From contig NZ_LT629702.1 in assembly GCF_900103345.1 (NCBI RefSeq), forward strand, positions 5,681,501 to 5,745,500: a stretch of DNA of 64,000 bases. The letters run 5' to 3'. The stretch is from Pseudomonas azotoformans (GTDB lineage Bacteria > Pseudomonadota > Gammaproteobacteria > Pseudomonadales > Pseudomonadaceae). Both the position numbers and the translations under genes were made by a program. Shown piece by piece: positions 55,864 to 64,000 of the stretch. The notes beneath the pieces are model-generated. The model had not been told where the DNA came from and did no database searches. It saw only the letters and a program-made list of their open reading frames with translations. Numbering within the stretch: position 1 is the stretch's first letter; every line of letters starts with the position of its first letter.

Positions 55864-57000
55864 ATGATTCCCAGCACCTTGTTCAGCCCGGAACACGAAC
55901 TCTTCCGCGAGAGCGTGCGCACCTTCCTCGAAAAGGACGCCGCGCCGTTCCATGGGCAATGGGAGAAACAGGGCTATATCGATCGCAATTTGTGGAGCAA
56001 GGCGGGGGAGGCGGGCATGTTGTGTTCTCACCTGCCGGAGGAATATGGCGGGCTGGGTGCGGACTTTCTATACAGCGCGGTGGTAATCGAAGAGATCAGC
56101 CGGCTGGGCCTGACCGGCATCGGTTTTTCCCTGCATTCGGACATTGTTGCGCCTTACATCCTGCATTACGGCAGTGAAGCGCTGAAACACAAATACCTGC
56201 CCAAGTTGATCTCCGGCGAGATGGTCACGGCGATTGCCATGACCGAGCCGGGGGCTGGTTCCGACCTGCAAGGTGTGAAGACCACCGCGGTGCTGGACGG
56301 CGATGAGTATGTGATCAACGGCTCCAAGACCTTTATCACCAATGGTTACCTGGCCGAGCTGGTGATCGTGGTCGCCAAGACCGATCCCAAGGCCGGCGCC
56401 AAGGGCACCAGCCTGTTCCTGGTGGAGGCCGACACGCCGGGCTTCGACAAGGGCAAGCGCCTGGAGAAGGTCGGCATGAAGGCCCAGGACACCTCGGAGC
56501 TGTTCTTCCAGGATGTGCGGGTGCCCAAGGAAAACCTGCTGGGCCAGGCTGGCATGGGCTTCGCCTACTTGATGCAGGAGCTGCCTCAGGAACGGCTGAC
56601 CGTGGCGATTGGCGCCTTGTCGTCAGCTGAGGCGGCGCTTGAGTGGACCTTGGAATACACCCGCGAGCGCAAGGCGTTCGGCAAGGCGATTGCGGATTTC
56701 CAGAACACCCGCTTCAAGCTGGCGGAGATGGCCACCGAGATTCAGATCGGCCGCGTATTTGTCGACAAGTGCATGGCGTTGCACCTGGAAGGCAAACTGG
56801 ACGTGCCCACGGCGGCGATGGCCAAGTACTGGGCCACGGACCTGCAATGCAAGGTGCTCGATGAGTGCGTGCAGTTGCATGGCGGCTACGGTTTCATGTG
56901 GGAGTACCCGATCGCACGGGCGTGGGCGGATGCGCGGGTGCAGCGGATTTATGCGGGGACCAACGAGATCATGAAGGAGATCATTGCGCGGGCGCTTTGA
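55864..57000 (+). CDS. Acyl-CoA dehydrogenase
   Basis: 378 residues; flavoprotein oxidising acyl-CoA thioesters to enoyl-CoA. It has the conserved signature IAMTEPGAGSDLQG and the second signature region QRIYAGTNEIMKEII. At the usual short/medium-chain catalytic position the residue is Ala364 (IYAGTN), while a Glu at 260 (ALEWTLEYTRERKAFGK) stands where isovaleryl- and long-chain-type enzymes have their base. That suggests a branched- or long-chain-type enzyme. It is divergent from the GlxA-type regulator; no other pathway gene is adjacent. Confidence 0.93.
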   Translation: MIPSTLFSPEHELFRESVRTFLEKDAAPFHGQWEKQGYIDRNLWSKAGEAGMLCSHLPEEYGGLGADFLYSAVVIEEISRLGLTGIGFSLHSDIVAPYILHYGSEALKHKYLPKLISGEMVTAIAMTEPGAGSDLQGVKTTAVLDGDEYVINGSKTFITNGYLAELVIVVAKTDPKAGAKGTSLFLVEADTPGFDKGKRLEKVGMKAQDTSELFFQDVRVPKENLLGQAGMGFAYLMQELPQERLTVAIGALSSAEAALEWTLEYTRERKAFGKAIADFQNTRFKLAEMATEIQIGRVFVDKCMALHLEGKLDVPTAAMAKYWATDLQCKVLDECVQLHGGYGFMWEYPIARAWADARVQRIYAGTNEIMKEIIARAL

Positions 57001-57024
57001 TTGGGCGGTTCTGCTGATGGCCAA

Positions 57025-57102
57025 ATCGGGGGCAAGCCCCCTCCCACACTTGAATGTATTCACAGATCAAAATGTGGGAGGGGGCTTGCCCCCGATAGCG
57101 GT
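57025..57102. repeat. Two REP arms in tail-to-tail arrangement
   Basis: ATCGGGGGCAAGCCCCCTCC is followed, after 24 bases, by GTGGGAGGGGGCTTGCCCCC and GATAGCGG. The same two arms as in the REPINs are present but in reversed relative order, as if two neighbouring elements had lost their outer halves. It lies between convergent genes. Confidence 0.8.
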
Positions 57103-57113
57103 CTTAAGATCAA

Positions 57114-58154
57114 TCAAGGCGCTGGGTTCGGGTGATCCTTCTGAATCGCCTCAATCCCCTCCAACACCTCTTTCGACAGCTTCAGGTCAGCACTGGCAAT
57201 GTTGCTATCCAGCTGCTCCAGCGATGTGGCGCCAATGATGTTGCTGGTCACAAACGGCTGCTGTGTCACAAACGCCAGCGCCATCTGCGCCGGGTCCAGC
57301 CCATGTTCCCGCGCCAGTGCAACGTAACGGCTGCATGCCGCCTCCGACTGCGGGTTGAAGTAACGGCTGAAGCGGCTGTATTCCGTCAGTCGCGCTTTCG
57401 CTGGGCGGGCGCCATTCTCATATTTGCCGCTGAGCATGCCGAACGCCAGGGGCGAGTACGCCAGCAGGCCGCATTGCTCGCGAATCGCGACTTCCGCCAG
57501 GCCCACTTCAAAGCTGCGGTTGAGCAGGTTGTAGGGGTTCTGGATCGACACCGCACGCGGCCAGCCACGGGCTTCGGCCAGGGCCAGAAATTTCATGGTG
57601 CCCCATGGCGTTTCATTGGACAGGCCGATGTGGCGGATCTTGCCGGCCTTCACTTGCTCGTCCAGCGCTTCGAGGGTTTCCTCCAGCGGGGTGAGGTTGT
57701 CTTCGTCCTTGTGCTTGTAGCTCAGTTGGCCGAAAAAGTTGGTGCTGCGCTCCGGCCAATGCAACTGGTAGAGGTCGATCCAGTCGGTCTGCAGGCGTTT
57801 GAGGCTGGCATCCAGGGCTTCGACGATGTGCTTGCGGTTGTGGCGCAGGTGGCCGTCGCGGATGTAGTCGATGGTGTTGCCGGGGCCGGCGATCTTGCTG
57901 GCGAGGATCCAGTCGGCGCGGTCGCCACGGCTCTTGAAGTAATTACCGATGTAGCGTTCGGTGGTGGCATAGGTGTCGGCCTTGGGTGGCACCGGGTACA
58001 TTTCGGCGGTGTCGAGGAAGTTGATCCCCGCGCCTTTGGCTCGCTCGATCTGCGCGAAGGCCTCTGCCTCGCTGTTCTGCTCGCCCCAGGTCATGGTGCC
58101 CAAGGCTATCGCGCTCACGTTCAGATCCGTACGGCCCAGCTGTCGATAATCCAT
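57114..58154 (-). CDS. NADP(H)-dependent aldo-keto reductase (Tas/YajO-like)
   Basis: 346 residues from ATG 58154 (MDYRQLGRTDLNVS), matching Tas length. TIM-barrel AKR with catalytic Asp near 54 (NFLDTAEMYP, with Tyr), Lys in ILASKIAGPG and His in LYQLHWPERS. It reduces aldehydes or ketones with NADPH. Upstream ATG 58178 is in frame but lacks a better ribosome site; GGAGT precedes 58154. Physiological substrate unknown. Confidence 0.9.
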   Translation of the reverse strand: MDYRQLGRTDLNVSAIALGTMTWGEQNSEAEAFAQIERAKGAGINFLDTAEMYPVPPKADTYATTERYIGNYFKSRGDRADWILASKIAGPGNTIDYIRDGHLRHNRKHIVEALDASLKRLQTDWIDLYQLHWPERSTNFFGQLSYKHKDEDNLTPLEETLEALDEQVKAGKIRHIGLSNETPWGTMKFLALAEARGWPRAVSIQNPYNLLNRSFEVGLAEVAIREQCGLLAYSPLAFGMLSGKYENGARPAKARLTEYSRFSRYFNPQSEAACSRYVALAREHGLDPAQMALAFVTQQPFVTSNIIGATSLEQLDSNIASADLKLSKEVLEGIEAIQKDHPNPAP

Positions 58155-58324
58155 CGGGTACTCCTTCAGGGAAAACAATCATAAAAGCAGGTTGAATTTT
58201 TTTTCGCAATCTGCATAATTGCCCACCTCTTTCTGCAGTGGAAGTGATGCGCCGCCTGCCGAAGAATCTTGCCGTTGAACGGACGCGCCGACCCGAGCCC
58301 CCGATAGCGTCTGTATCCGGCTGC

Positions 58325-58340
58325 CTTTGACTTGTCAAAG
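58325..58340. promoter_or_regulatory. Interrupted palindrome with -35-like TTGACT upstream of rplM
   Basis: CTTTGAC TT GTCAAAG, a perfect 7-bp inverted repeat containing TTGACT. It lies about 65 bases before the rplM start, in the only space for the rplM-rpsI promoter. No -10 with ideal spacing is obvious (TATTCA at 15, TAAGAT at 22). Confidence 0.4.
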
Positions 58341-58402
58341 TACGCACTATTCAGTAAGATCCGCCGTCTAATTTACAGGGCGGCCCCTGAGGCTATTAAA
58401 GA

Positions 58403-58831
58403 ATGACAACTTTTACTGCAAAACCGGAAACAGTTCAGCGCGACTGGTTTGTCGTCGACGCCGCTGGTCAGACCCTGGGTCGTCTGGCCACTGAAGTCGC
58501 CAGCCGTCTGCGTGGCAAGCACAAGCCTGAGTACACCCCTCACGTTGACACCGGTGACTACATCGTGATCATCAACGCTGAGCAGGTTCGTGTAACCGGC
58601 AACAAAGCAAGCGACAAAATGTACTACCGTCACTCCGGTTTCCCAGGCGGTATCAAGTCTTCCAACTTCGAAGGCCTGATTGCCAAGAAGCCTGAAGCCC
58701 CGATCGAAATCGCGGTCAAAGGCATGCTGCCTAAGGGCCCACTGGGTCGCGATATGTTTCGCAAGCTGAAAGTCTATGCGGGCGCTGTACACCCTCATGC
58801 TGCTCAGCAGCCCCAAGAACTGAAGTTTTAA
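58403..58831 (+). CDS. rplM: Large-subunit ribosomal protein L13 (uL13)
   Basis: 142 residues, the standard length. It begins [20 protein letters not shown] and contains [20 protein letters not shown] and the C-terminal [18 protein letters not shown]. First gene of the rplM-rpsI operon, 14 bases before rpsI. Confidence 0.98.
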
Positions 58832-58845
58832 CGGAATAGTTCATT

Positions 58846-59238
58846 ATGTCGGCGACTCAAAATTACGGCACTGGCCGTCGCAAAACCGCAACCGCTCGCG
58901 TTTTCCTGCGTCCGGGTACTGGTAACATCTCGATCAACAACCGCTCCCTGGACAACTTCTTCGGCCGCGAAACTGCCCGCATGGTAGTTCGTCAGCCGCT
59001 GGAACTGACCGAGACCGTTGAAAAGTTCGACATCTACGTCACCGTTATCGGTGGCGGTGTAAGTGGTCAAGCTGGCGCAATCCGCCACGGTATCACTCGC
59101 GCTCTGATGCAGTACGACGAAACCCTGCGTGGCGCTCTGCGCAAAGCTGGCTTCGTGACTCGCGATGCTCGTGAAGTTGAACGTAAGAAAGTCGGTCTGC
59201 GTAAAGCGCGTAAGCGTCCGCAGTACTCGAAGCGTTAA
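58846..59238 (+). CDS. rpsI: Small-subunit ribosomal protein S9 (uS9)
   Basis: 130 residues, standard length. [16 protein letters not shown] is near the start, and the conserved basic tail [12 protein letters not shown] ends in the Lys-Arg that reaches the P-site tRNA. Co-transcribed with rplM and followed by a strong terminator. Confidence 0.98.
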
Positions 59239-59255
59239 TTCGCTTTACGTTCCAC

Positions 59256-59293
59256 AAAAACGCCCAGCCTCCTCACGGAGCTGGGCGTTTTTT
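59256..59293 (+). terminator. Terminator of rplM-rpsI
   Basis: AAAAA CGCCCAGC / GCTGGGCG TTTTTT, 11-base loop, 18 bases past the rpsI stop. Confidence 0.93.
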
Positions 59294-59331
59294 ATTGCCT
59301 GCGATTTATGCAGAAAAATCGCCGTGACAAC

Positions 59332-59358
59332 TTGCCACATCCGTAGACCCCCTATACT
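59332..59358 (+). promoter_or_regulatory. Candidate petABC promoter
   Basis: TTGCCA (59332-59337) and TATACT (59353-59358) with a 15-base spacer, shorter than ideal. It lies about 147 bases before petA, in the gap that must hold the operon promoter. Confidence 0.35.
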
Positions 59359-59504
59359 ACAAGGCCTGGAGGCTGAGCCCCGGGCAATTCCCTTGTCATA
59401 CGTGGGGCTTTTCATTACCATTCGGCAAAATTTTTATAAGTAAAGATTCAACACTTAGTAGACGCCTGATTTAACAGGCCAAAAAGCTGATGGGAGAGGA
59501 CTGA

Positions 59505-60098
59505 ATGAGCAATGACGGCGTGAATGCAGGCCGGCGTCGCTTCTTGGTAGCAGCCACATCCGTGGTGGGTGCTGCAGGAGCGGTGGGGGCTGCGGTCCCG
59601 TTCGTGGGGTCATGGTTTCCCAGTGCCAAGGCGAAAGCCGCAGGTGCACCGGTGAAGGTGAATATCAGCAAGATCGAGCCAGGCCAGCAGATGATTGCTG
59701 AGTGGCGCGGCCAGCCGGTTTTCATTGTTCGTCGTACCGAGGAAATCCTGGGGAATCTCAAAAAGATCGAAGGCCAGTTGTCTGACCCCAAATCCGAGAA
59801 GTCCGACCAACCCGCCTACGCCAAGAACGAAGTGCGTTCGATCAAGCCAGAGATCCTGCTGCTGGTCGGTCTCTGTACCCACCTGGGTTGCTCGCCGACC
59901 TTCCGCCCGGAAGTGGCCCCTGTCGATCTGGGCAAGGATTGGGTTGGCGGTTATTTCTGCCCCTGCCACGGCTCCCACTACGACCTCGCTGGCCGTGTCT
60001 ACAAATCCCAGCCTGCTCCGCTGAACCTGCCCGTGCCACCGCATACCTACGAAACTGACGACCTCATTGTCATTGGCCTCGATAAGGAGAACGCGTGA
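59505..60098 (+). CDS. petA: Ubiquinol-cytochrome c reductase Rieske iron-sulfur subunit
   Basis: 197 residues. The twin-arginine-type N-terminus (GRRRFLVAATSVVGAAG) serves as Tat signal and membrane anchor. The [2Fe-2S] cluster motifs are CTHLGC and CPCHGSHYD. It carries electrons from ubiquinol at the Qo site to cytochrome c1. It shares its last base with the petB start, so translation is coupled. Confidence 0.97.
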   Translation: MSNDGVNAGRRRFLVAATSVVGAAGAVGAAVPFVGSWFPSAKAKAAGAPVKVNISKIEPGQQMIAEWRGQPVFIVRRTEEILGNLKKIEGQLSDPKSEKSDQPAYAKNEVRSIKPEILLLVGLCTHLGCSPTFRPEVAPVDLGKDWVGGYFCPCHGSHYDLAGRVYKSQPAPLNLPVPPHTYETDDLIVIGLDKENA

Positions 60099-61309
60099 TG
60101 AGCAAGTTCATGGATTGGGTGGATGCTCGCTTCCCCGCCACTAAAATGTGGGAAGACCATCTCAGCAAGTATTACGCGCCGAAAAACTTCAACTTCTTCT
60201 ACTTCTTCGGCTCCCTGGCCCTGCTGGTGCTGGTCAACCAGATCGTCACCGGCGTCTGGCTGACGATGAGCTACACCCCGTCGGCGGAAGAGGCGTTCGC
60301 TTCCGTCGAGTACATCATGCGTGACGTCGAGTACGGCTCGATCCTGCGCCTGCTGCACTCCACCGGCGCCTCGGCGTTCTTTATCGTCGTCTACCTGCAC
60401 ATGTTCCGTGGCCTGCTCTACGGCTCGTACCAGAAGCCTCGCGAGCTGGTGTGGGTGTTCGGCATGCTGATCTACCTGGCGCTGATGGCCGAAGCCTTCA
60501 TGGGCTACCTGCTGCCGTGGGGCCAGATGTCGTACTGGGGTGCCCAGGTGATCATCTCGCTGTTCGGTGCGATCCCGGTGATCGGCAACGACCTGACCCA
60601 ATGGATCCGGGGTGACTATCTGATCTCCGGCATCACCCTGAACCGCTTCTTCGCCCTGCACGTGGTGGCCTTGCCGATCGTGATCCTGGGCCTGGTGGTG
60701 CTGCACATCCTGGCGTTGCACGAAGTCGGCTCCAACAACCCGGATGGAGTGGACATCAAGAAGCACAAGGACGAGAACGGCATCCCGCTGGATGGCATTC
60801 CGTTCCACCCTTACTACACCGTGAAAGACATTGTCGGCGTGGTGGTGTTCCTGTTCGTGTTCTGCTCGATCGTGTTCTTTTTCCCGGAGATGGGCGGTTA
60901 TTTCCTGGAGAAGCCCAACTTCGAACAGGCCAACGCCTTCAAGACGCCTGAGCATATTGCCCCGGTCTGGTACTTCACGCCGTTCTACGCGATCTTGCGC
61001 GCGATCCCCGACAAACTCATGGGCGTGATCGCCATGGGCGCGGCCATTGCTGTGCTGTTCGTGTTGCCCTGGCTCGACCGAAGCCCGGTCAAGTCCATGC
61101 GCTACAAGGGCTGGCTGAGCAAGATCTGGCTGTGGGTGTTCTGCATTGCGTTCGTGATCCTGGGTGTACTGGGCGTATTGGCGCCGACCCCTGAGCGTAC
61201 GTTGCTGTCGCAGGTCTGCACCTTCCTGTACTTCGCCTACTTCATTCTGATGCCGTTCTACACCCGGCTCGAGAAGACCAAACCGGTTCCGGAAAGGGTG
61301 ACTGGCTGA
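60098..61309 (+). CDS. petB: Cytochrome b of the bc1 complex
   Basis: 403 residues from ATG 60098, with AAGGAG eight bases upstream; GTG 60095 is less likely. It is a multi-span membrane protein. Haem ligand His pairs lie in LLHSTGASAFFIVVYLHMF and in FFALHVVALPIVILGLVVLH. The Qo motif is Pro-Val-Trp-Tyr at residues 289-292 rather than the commoner PEWY. Core electron-transfer subunit between PetA and PetC; single-base overlaps with both neighbours. Confidence 0.97.
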   Translation: MSKFMDWVDARFPATKMWEDHLSKYYAPKNFNFFYFFGSLALLVLVNQIVTGVWLTMSYTPSAEEAFASVEYIMRDVEYGSILRLLHSTGASAFFIVVYLHMFRGLLYGSYQKPRELVWVFGMLIYLALMAEAFMGYLLPWGQMSYWGAQVIISLFGAIPVIGNDLTQWIRGDYLISGITLNRFFALHVVALPIVILGLVVLHILALHEVGSNNPDGVDIKKHKDENGIPLDGIPFHPYYTVKDIVGVVVFLFVFCSIVFFFPEMGGYFLEKPNFEQANAFKTPEHIAPVWYFTPFYAILRAIPDKLMGVIAMGAAIAVLFVLPWLDRSPVKSMRYKGWLSKIWLWVFCIAFVILGVLGVLAPTPERTLLSQVCTFLYFAYFILMPFYTRLEKTKPVPERVTG

Positions 61310-62088
61310 TGAAAAAGTTATTTGTTGCTTTGATGCTTGCGGCCCTGCCGCTCCTGTCATTGGCCGCCGAGCACGGTGGCCCGGCGCTGGAAAAAGTCGA
61401 TATCGACGTGTCTGACAAGGCAGCCATGCAAGACGGCGCGCGTACGTTCGCCAACTACTGCATGGGTTGCCACAGCGCCAAGTTCCAGCGCTACGAGCGG
61501 GTGGCCGATGACCTCGGTATCCCCCATGAAATGATGCTGGAGAAGCTGGTATTCACCGGTGCCAAGATTGGCGACCACATGACCATCGGAATGAAGCCCG
61601 CCGACGCCAAGACCTGGTTCGGCGCGGCACCGCCCGACCTGACCCTGGTGGCACGTGTACGCGGCACCGATTGGCTCTACGGCTACCTGAAATCCTTCTA
61701 CGAAGACCCGGCGCGCCCTTATGGCGTGAACAACCGTGTGTTCCCGAACGTCGGCATGCCTAACGTTCTGGTCGGCCTGCAAGGCAAGCAAGTGGTAGGA
61801 TGCAAGCAGATTCAGGTCGTTGAAGACGGCAAGAAGCAATACGATCCGTTGACCGGCACACCTTTGACTCATGAAGCGTGCGATCAACTGAAGATAGAAA
61901 CCCCAGGTTCGTTGACAGACGAGCAGTTCGACGAGAAGGTCAAGAACCTCGTGACCTTCCTGGCCTACTCGGCCAACCCGGTCAAACTGCAGCATCAGCG
62001 CATCGGTACCTATGTGTTGCTGTACCTGGCGTTCTTCTTCGTATTCGCCTATCTGCTCAAACGCGAATACTGGAAGGATGTGCATTGA
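61309..62088 (+). CDS. petC: Cytochrome c1 of the bc1 complex
   Basis: 259 residues with a signal peptide (LFVALMLAALPLLSLAAEHG). The haem c motif is CMGCHSAKFQRY, and a candidate axial Met is in FPNVGMPNVLVG. A C-terminal membrane anchor (YVLLYLAFFFVFAYLLKREYW) holds it in the inner membrane. It passes electrons to soluble or membrane cytochromes. Last gene of petABC; a very long hairpin follows before sspA. Confidence 0.97.
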   Translation: MKKLFVALMLAALPLLSLAAEHGGPALEKVDIDVSDKAAMQDGARTFANYCMGCHSAKFQRYERVADDLGIPHEMMLEKLVFTGAKIGDHMTIGMKPADAKTWFGAAPPDLTLVARVRGTDWLYGYLKSFYEDPARPYGVNNRVFPNVGMPNVLVGLQGKQVVGCKQIQVVEDGKKQYDPLTGTPLTHEACDQLKIETPGSLTDEQFDEKVKNLVTFLAYSANPVKLQHQRIGTYVLLYLAFFFVFAYLLKREYWKDVH

Positions 62089-62117
62089 TCCAACCGTAAG
62101 CAATTGCTGTTAATCTT

Positions 62118-62200
62118 GCGCGCCCAGCGGCATCTCTGAATACGTAGCGGTCTGGTTGTACCAGGCGTTACAGAGATGCTCTCTGGGCGCGCTCGTTTTT
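62118..62200 (+). terminator. Long hairpin with T-tract between petC and sspA
   Basis: GCGCGCCCAG pairs with CTGGGCGCGC, GCATCTCTG with CAGAGATGC, TAGCG with CGTTA and CTGG with CCAG around a TTGTA loop. That gives about 28 base pairs in a 75-base structure, followed by TCGTTTTT. It can end petABC. Its length exceeds a usual terminator; RNase III cleavage or attenuation before sspAB is possible. Confidence 0.8.
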
Positions 62201-62237
62201 GAGCTTTCGATAATTTCAACAAGCGAGGAGGACCGCC

Positions 62238-62855
62238 ATGGGCGTGACCAACCGGTTGGCCTGTTACTCCGACCCCGCCGACCACTATTCCCACCGAGTA
62301 CGTATCGTGCTCGCAGAGAAGGGTGTCAGCGCCGAGATCATCAGTGTGGAAGCAGGTCGTCATCCACCCAAACTGATCGAAGTGAACCCCTACGGCAGCT
62401 TGCCCACCCTGGTCGATCGTGACCTGGCGTTGTGGGAGTCGACCGTCGTGATGGAATACCTGGATGAGCGTTACCCGCATCCACCCTTGCTGCCGGTGTA
62501 CCCGGTGGCGCGTGCCAACAGCCGCCTGCTGATCCATCGGATCCAGCGTGACTGGTGCGGGCTGGTGGATGTGATCCTGGATACCCGCAGCAAAGAAGCG
62601 GCACGTGTACAGGCGCGTAAGGAATTGCGCGAGAGCCTGACCGGCGTTTCGCCGCTGTTCGCCGATAAGCCTTTTTTCCTCAGTGAGGAACAAAGTTTGG
62701 TGGATTGCTGCCTATTACCGATACTCTGGCGTTTGCCGATTCTCGGTATTGAACTGCCGCGGCCGGCCAAGCCGCTGCTTGATTACATGGAGCGCCAGTT
62801 TGCGCGTGAGGCTTTCCAGGCGAGTCTGTCTGGTGTCGAACGCGATATGCGCTAA
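62238..62855 (+). CDS. sspA: Stringent starvation protein A
   Basis: 205 residues. Glutathione-S-transferase fold without obvious catalytic residues: N-terminal thioredoxin-like part ([33 protein letters not shown]) and helical C-terminal part. SspA binds RNA polymerase and adjusts transcription under starvation and in virulence pathways. GAGGAGG precedes the ATG. Followed 17 bases later by sspB. Confidence 0.96.
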   Translation: MGVTNRLACYSDPADHYSHRVRIVLAEKGVSAEIISVEAGRHPPKLIEVNPYGSLPTLVDRDLALWESTVVMEYLDERYPHPPLLPVYPVARANSRLLIHRIQRDWCGLVDVILDTRSKEAARVQARKELRESLTGVSPLFADKPFFLSEEQSLVDCCLLPILWRLPILGIELPRPAKPLLDYMERQFAREAFQASLSGVERDMR

Positions 62856-62872
62856 GGCTTAAGGAGCCGCTG

Positions 62873-63292
62873 ATGAACTCCAGTCGACCCTACCTGGTCC
62901 GCGCGCTCTATGAGTGGATTGTGGACAACGATTGCACCCCGCACATGCTGGTCAATTCCGAATTTCCTGCGGTTCAGGTACCGCAGGGTTTTGCCAGCGA
63001 CGGGCAGATTGTGCTGAACGTATCACCCAGTGCCGTGCGCCACCTGCACATGGACAATGAAGCGGTCAGCTTCGAAGGGCGTTTCGGCGGTGTGCCGCAT
63101 ACGCTGTACGTGCCGATTGGCGCCATCCTCGGCATCTATGCCCGGGAGAACGGCCAAGGCATGGTGTTCGATCTGGAGTCGCCTTTCGAGGAGGACGAAT
63201 CGATCGAAAGCGAAGAGGGCGATGATCAGCCGCCACCGGACTCCGAGCCACCGCGTCCCAGCGGCCGGCCGAGCCTGAAAGTGGTGAAATAA
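62873..63292 (+). CDS. sspB: ClpXP specificity adaptor SspB
   Basis: 139 residues. The N-terminal SspB domain (RPYLVRALYEWIVDNDCTPH; VLNVSPSAVRHL) binds the ssrA tag of stalled products. The acidic, Pro-rich linker and the C-terminal motif (RPSLKVVK) dock on ClpX. Operon partner of sspA. Terminator follows at 63322. Confidence 0.96.
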   Translation: MNSSRPYLVRALYEWIVDNDCTPHMLVNSEFPAVQVPQGFASDGQIVLNVSPSAVRHLHMDNEAVSFEGRFGGVPHTLYVPIGAILGIYARENGQGMVFDLESPFEEDESIESEEGDDQPPPDSEPPRPSGRPSLKVVK

Positions 63293-63321
63293 CCGGCATT
63301 CCCCTCGGGGTTAGCCGAAAC

Positions 63322-63352
63322 AATGCCTCGACCTGTGTCGGGGCATTTTTTT
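63322..63352 (+). terminator. Terminator of sspAB
   Basis: AATGCCTCGAC CTGT GTCGGGGCATT (11 bp with a T-G pair), then TTTTTTT, 30 bases past the sspB stop. Confidence 0.93.
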
Positions 63353-63450
63353 GCGCGAAGGATATAGATGAAAGTCGCACCCGGACGGTGATCGTACAAC
63401 CACCATGGGCTATGATGCGTGCTCAAGCTCACCGAGAAAGATGATTCATC

Positions 63451-64000
63451 ATGGAAAACGCCAACACCGCCCCTCGTCTTCCCCGCAAGCGCCGCAGCCT
63501 TGCCCAGGAATTGGTCACGGTGTTGTCCGAGCAGATCCGCGACGGCCAGCTCAAGCGCGGCGACAAGCTGCCCACCGAGTCGGCGATCATGGACGCCCAT
63601 GGCGTCAGCCGCACGGTGGTGCGTGAAGCCATCTCACGCTTGCAGGCGGCAGGGCAGGTGGAAACCCGTCATGGTATCGGCACCTTTGTGCTGGACACGC
63701 CGAGCCCGAGCGGCTTTCGCATCGACCCGGCTACCGTGGTGACCCTGCGTGACGTGCTGGCGATTCTGGAATTGCGGATCAGTCTGGAAGTGGAATCCGC
63801 CGGCCTGGCCGCCTTGCGCCGCAGCGATGAACAACTGGCCGCCATGCGTGCGGCGTTAGACGCCCTGAATGAAAGCGCGGCCCACGCCGGCGATGCGGTG
63901 GCTTCTGACTTTGCCTTCCACCTGGAAATCGCGCTGTCCACTGGCAACCGCTACTTCACCGACATCATGACCCACCTGGGCACCAGCATCATTCCGCGCA
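63451..64000 (+). CDS. FadR-type GntR transcriptional regulator, 3' end cut by window
   Basis: 183 residues are visible and the frame remains open at the window end. N-terminal winged helix-turn-helix of the GntR family: KRGDKLPTESAIMDAHGVSR, TVVREAISRLQAAGQVETRHG. The start of an FCD effector domain follows (DVLAILELRISLEVESAGLA; FHLEIALSTGNRYFTDIM). FCD regulators of this kind usually control sugar-acid or organic-acid catabolism and respond to a metal-bound carboxylate. The target should lie beyond the window. Confidence 0.9.
   Translation, partial: MENANTAPRLPRKRRSLAQELVTVLSEQIRDGQLKRGDKLPTESAIMDAHGVSRTVVREAISRLQAAGQVETRHGIGTFVLDTPSPSGFRIDPATVVTLRDVLAILELRISLEVESAGLAALRRSDEQLAAMRAALDALNESAAHAGDAVASDFAFHLEIALSTGNRYFTDIMTHLGTSIIPR

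Overview
The window is a chromosomal segment of a fluorescent-group Pseudomonas (gamma-proteobacterium). This is inferred from high-GC codon use, from many close matches to known Pseudomonas proteins, from two families of the short palindromic repeats typical of P. fluorescens relatives, and from gene blocks whose order matches what I remember of P. aeruginosa PAO1 (ampDE/MCP/speC; piuA-piuC-sel1 with an adjacent PepSY reductase; opuC and prfC; dpp/opdP next to roxSR; yhcB-trpS-zapE-rplM-rpsI-petABC-sspAB). No strain is named. I saw no rRNA, tRNA, CRISPR array, transposase, integrase or phage gene.

Layout. 1-3.3 kb: a 5'-truncated DUF1631 gene, ampD and ampE (cell-wall recycling and beta-lactamase signalling). 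3.4-6.8 kb: a chemoreceptor, a small zinc-ribbon membrane protein and tatD. 6.8-13.6 kb: the fructose module, with the repressor gene cra facing fruB-fruK-fruA across a Cra operator. 13.7-15.3 kb: a Tat-exported PhoD phosphatase. 15.4-22 kb: an iron module with a PepSY/flavodoxin reductase fusion, the catecholate receptor piuA, the hydroxylase piuC and a Sel1 protein. 22-23.4 kb: ornithine decarboxylase speC with a long leader that contains a terminator-like hairpin. 23.7-27.1 kb: a four-gene OpuC-type osmoprotectant transporter. 27.4-29.8 kb: prfC and two small exported acidic proteins.

30-42.6 kb holds a complete dipeptide uptake locus: four DppA-type binding proteins, the OpdP-like porin and DppBCDF, all on the minus strand. 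42.8-45.6 kb holds one large gene, less GC-rich than its neighbours, for a DUF6543 (dermonecrotic-toxin-like) protein. It has its own terminator and sits between dppA1 and a SIMPL-domain gene that I recall as adjacent in PAO1. 46-48.7 kb: SIMPL protein and the redox two-component pair RoxSR. 48.9-50.7 kb: an SbmA/BacA-type exporter. 50.8-63.3 kb: mostly housekeeping (zapG/yhcB, alpha/beta hydrolase, trpS, zapE, GlxA-type regulator, acyl-CoA dehydrogenase, aldo-keto reductase, rplM-rpsI, petABC, sspAB). The window ends inside a FadR-type GntR regulator.

Most of the window is core genome. The parts that merit a second look are the DUF6543 insertion, regulatory-RNA-like structures (speC leader, a hairpin that would bury the fruB ribosome binding site, a 28-bp hairpin between petC and sspA, intercistronic dpp hairpins), the pair of small acidic exported proteins, and the REPIN elements. 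No completely new multi-gene system could be supported.
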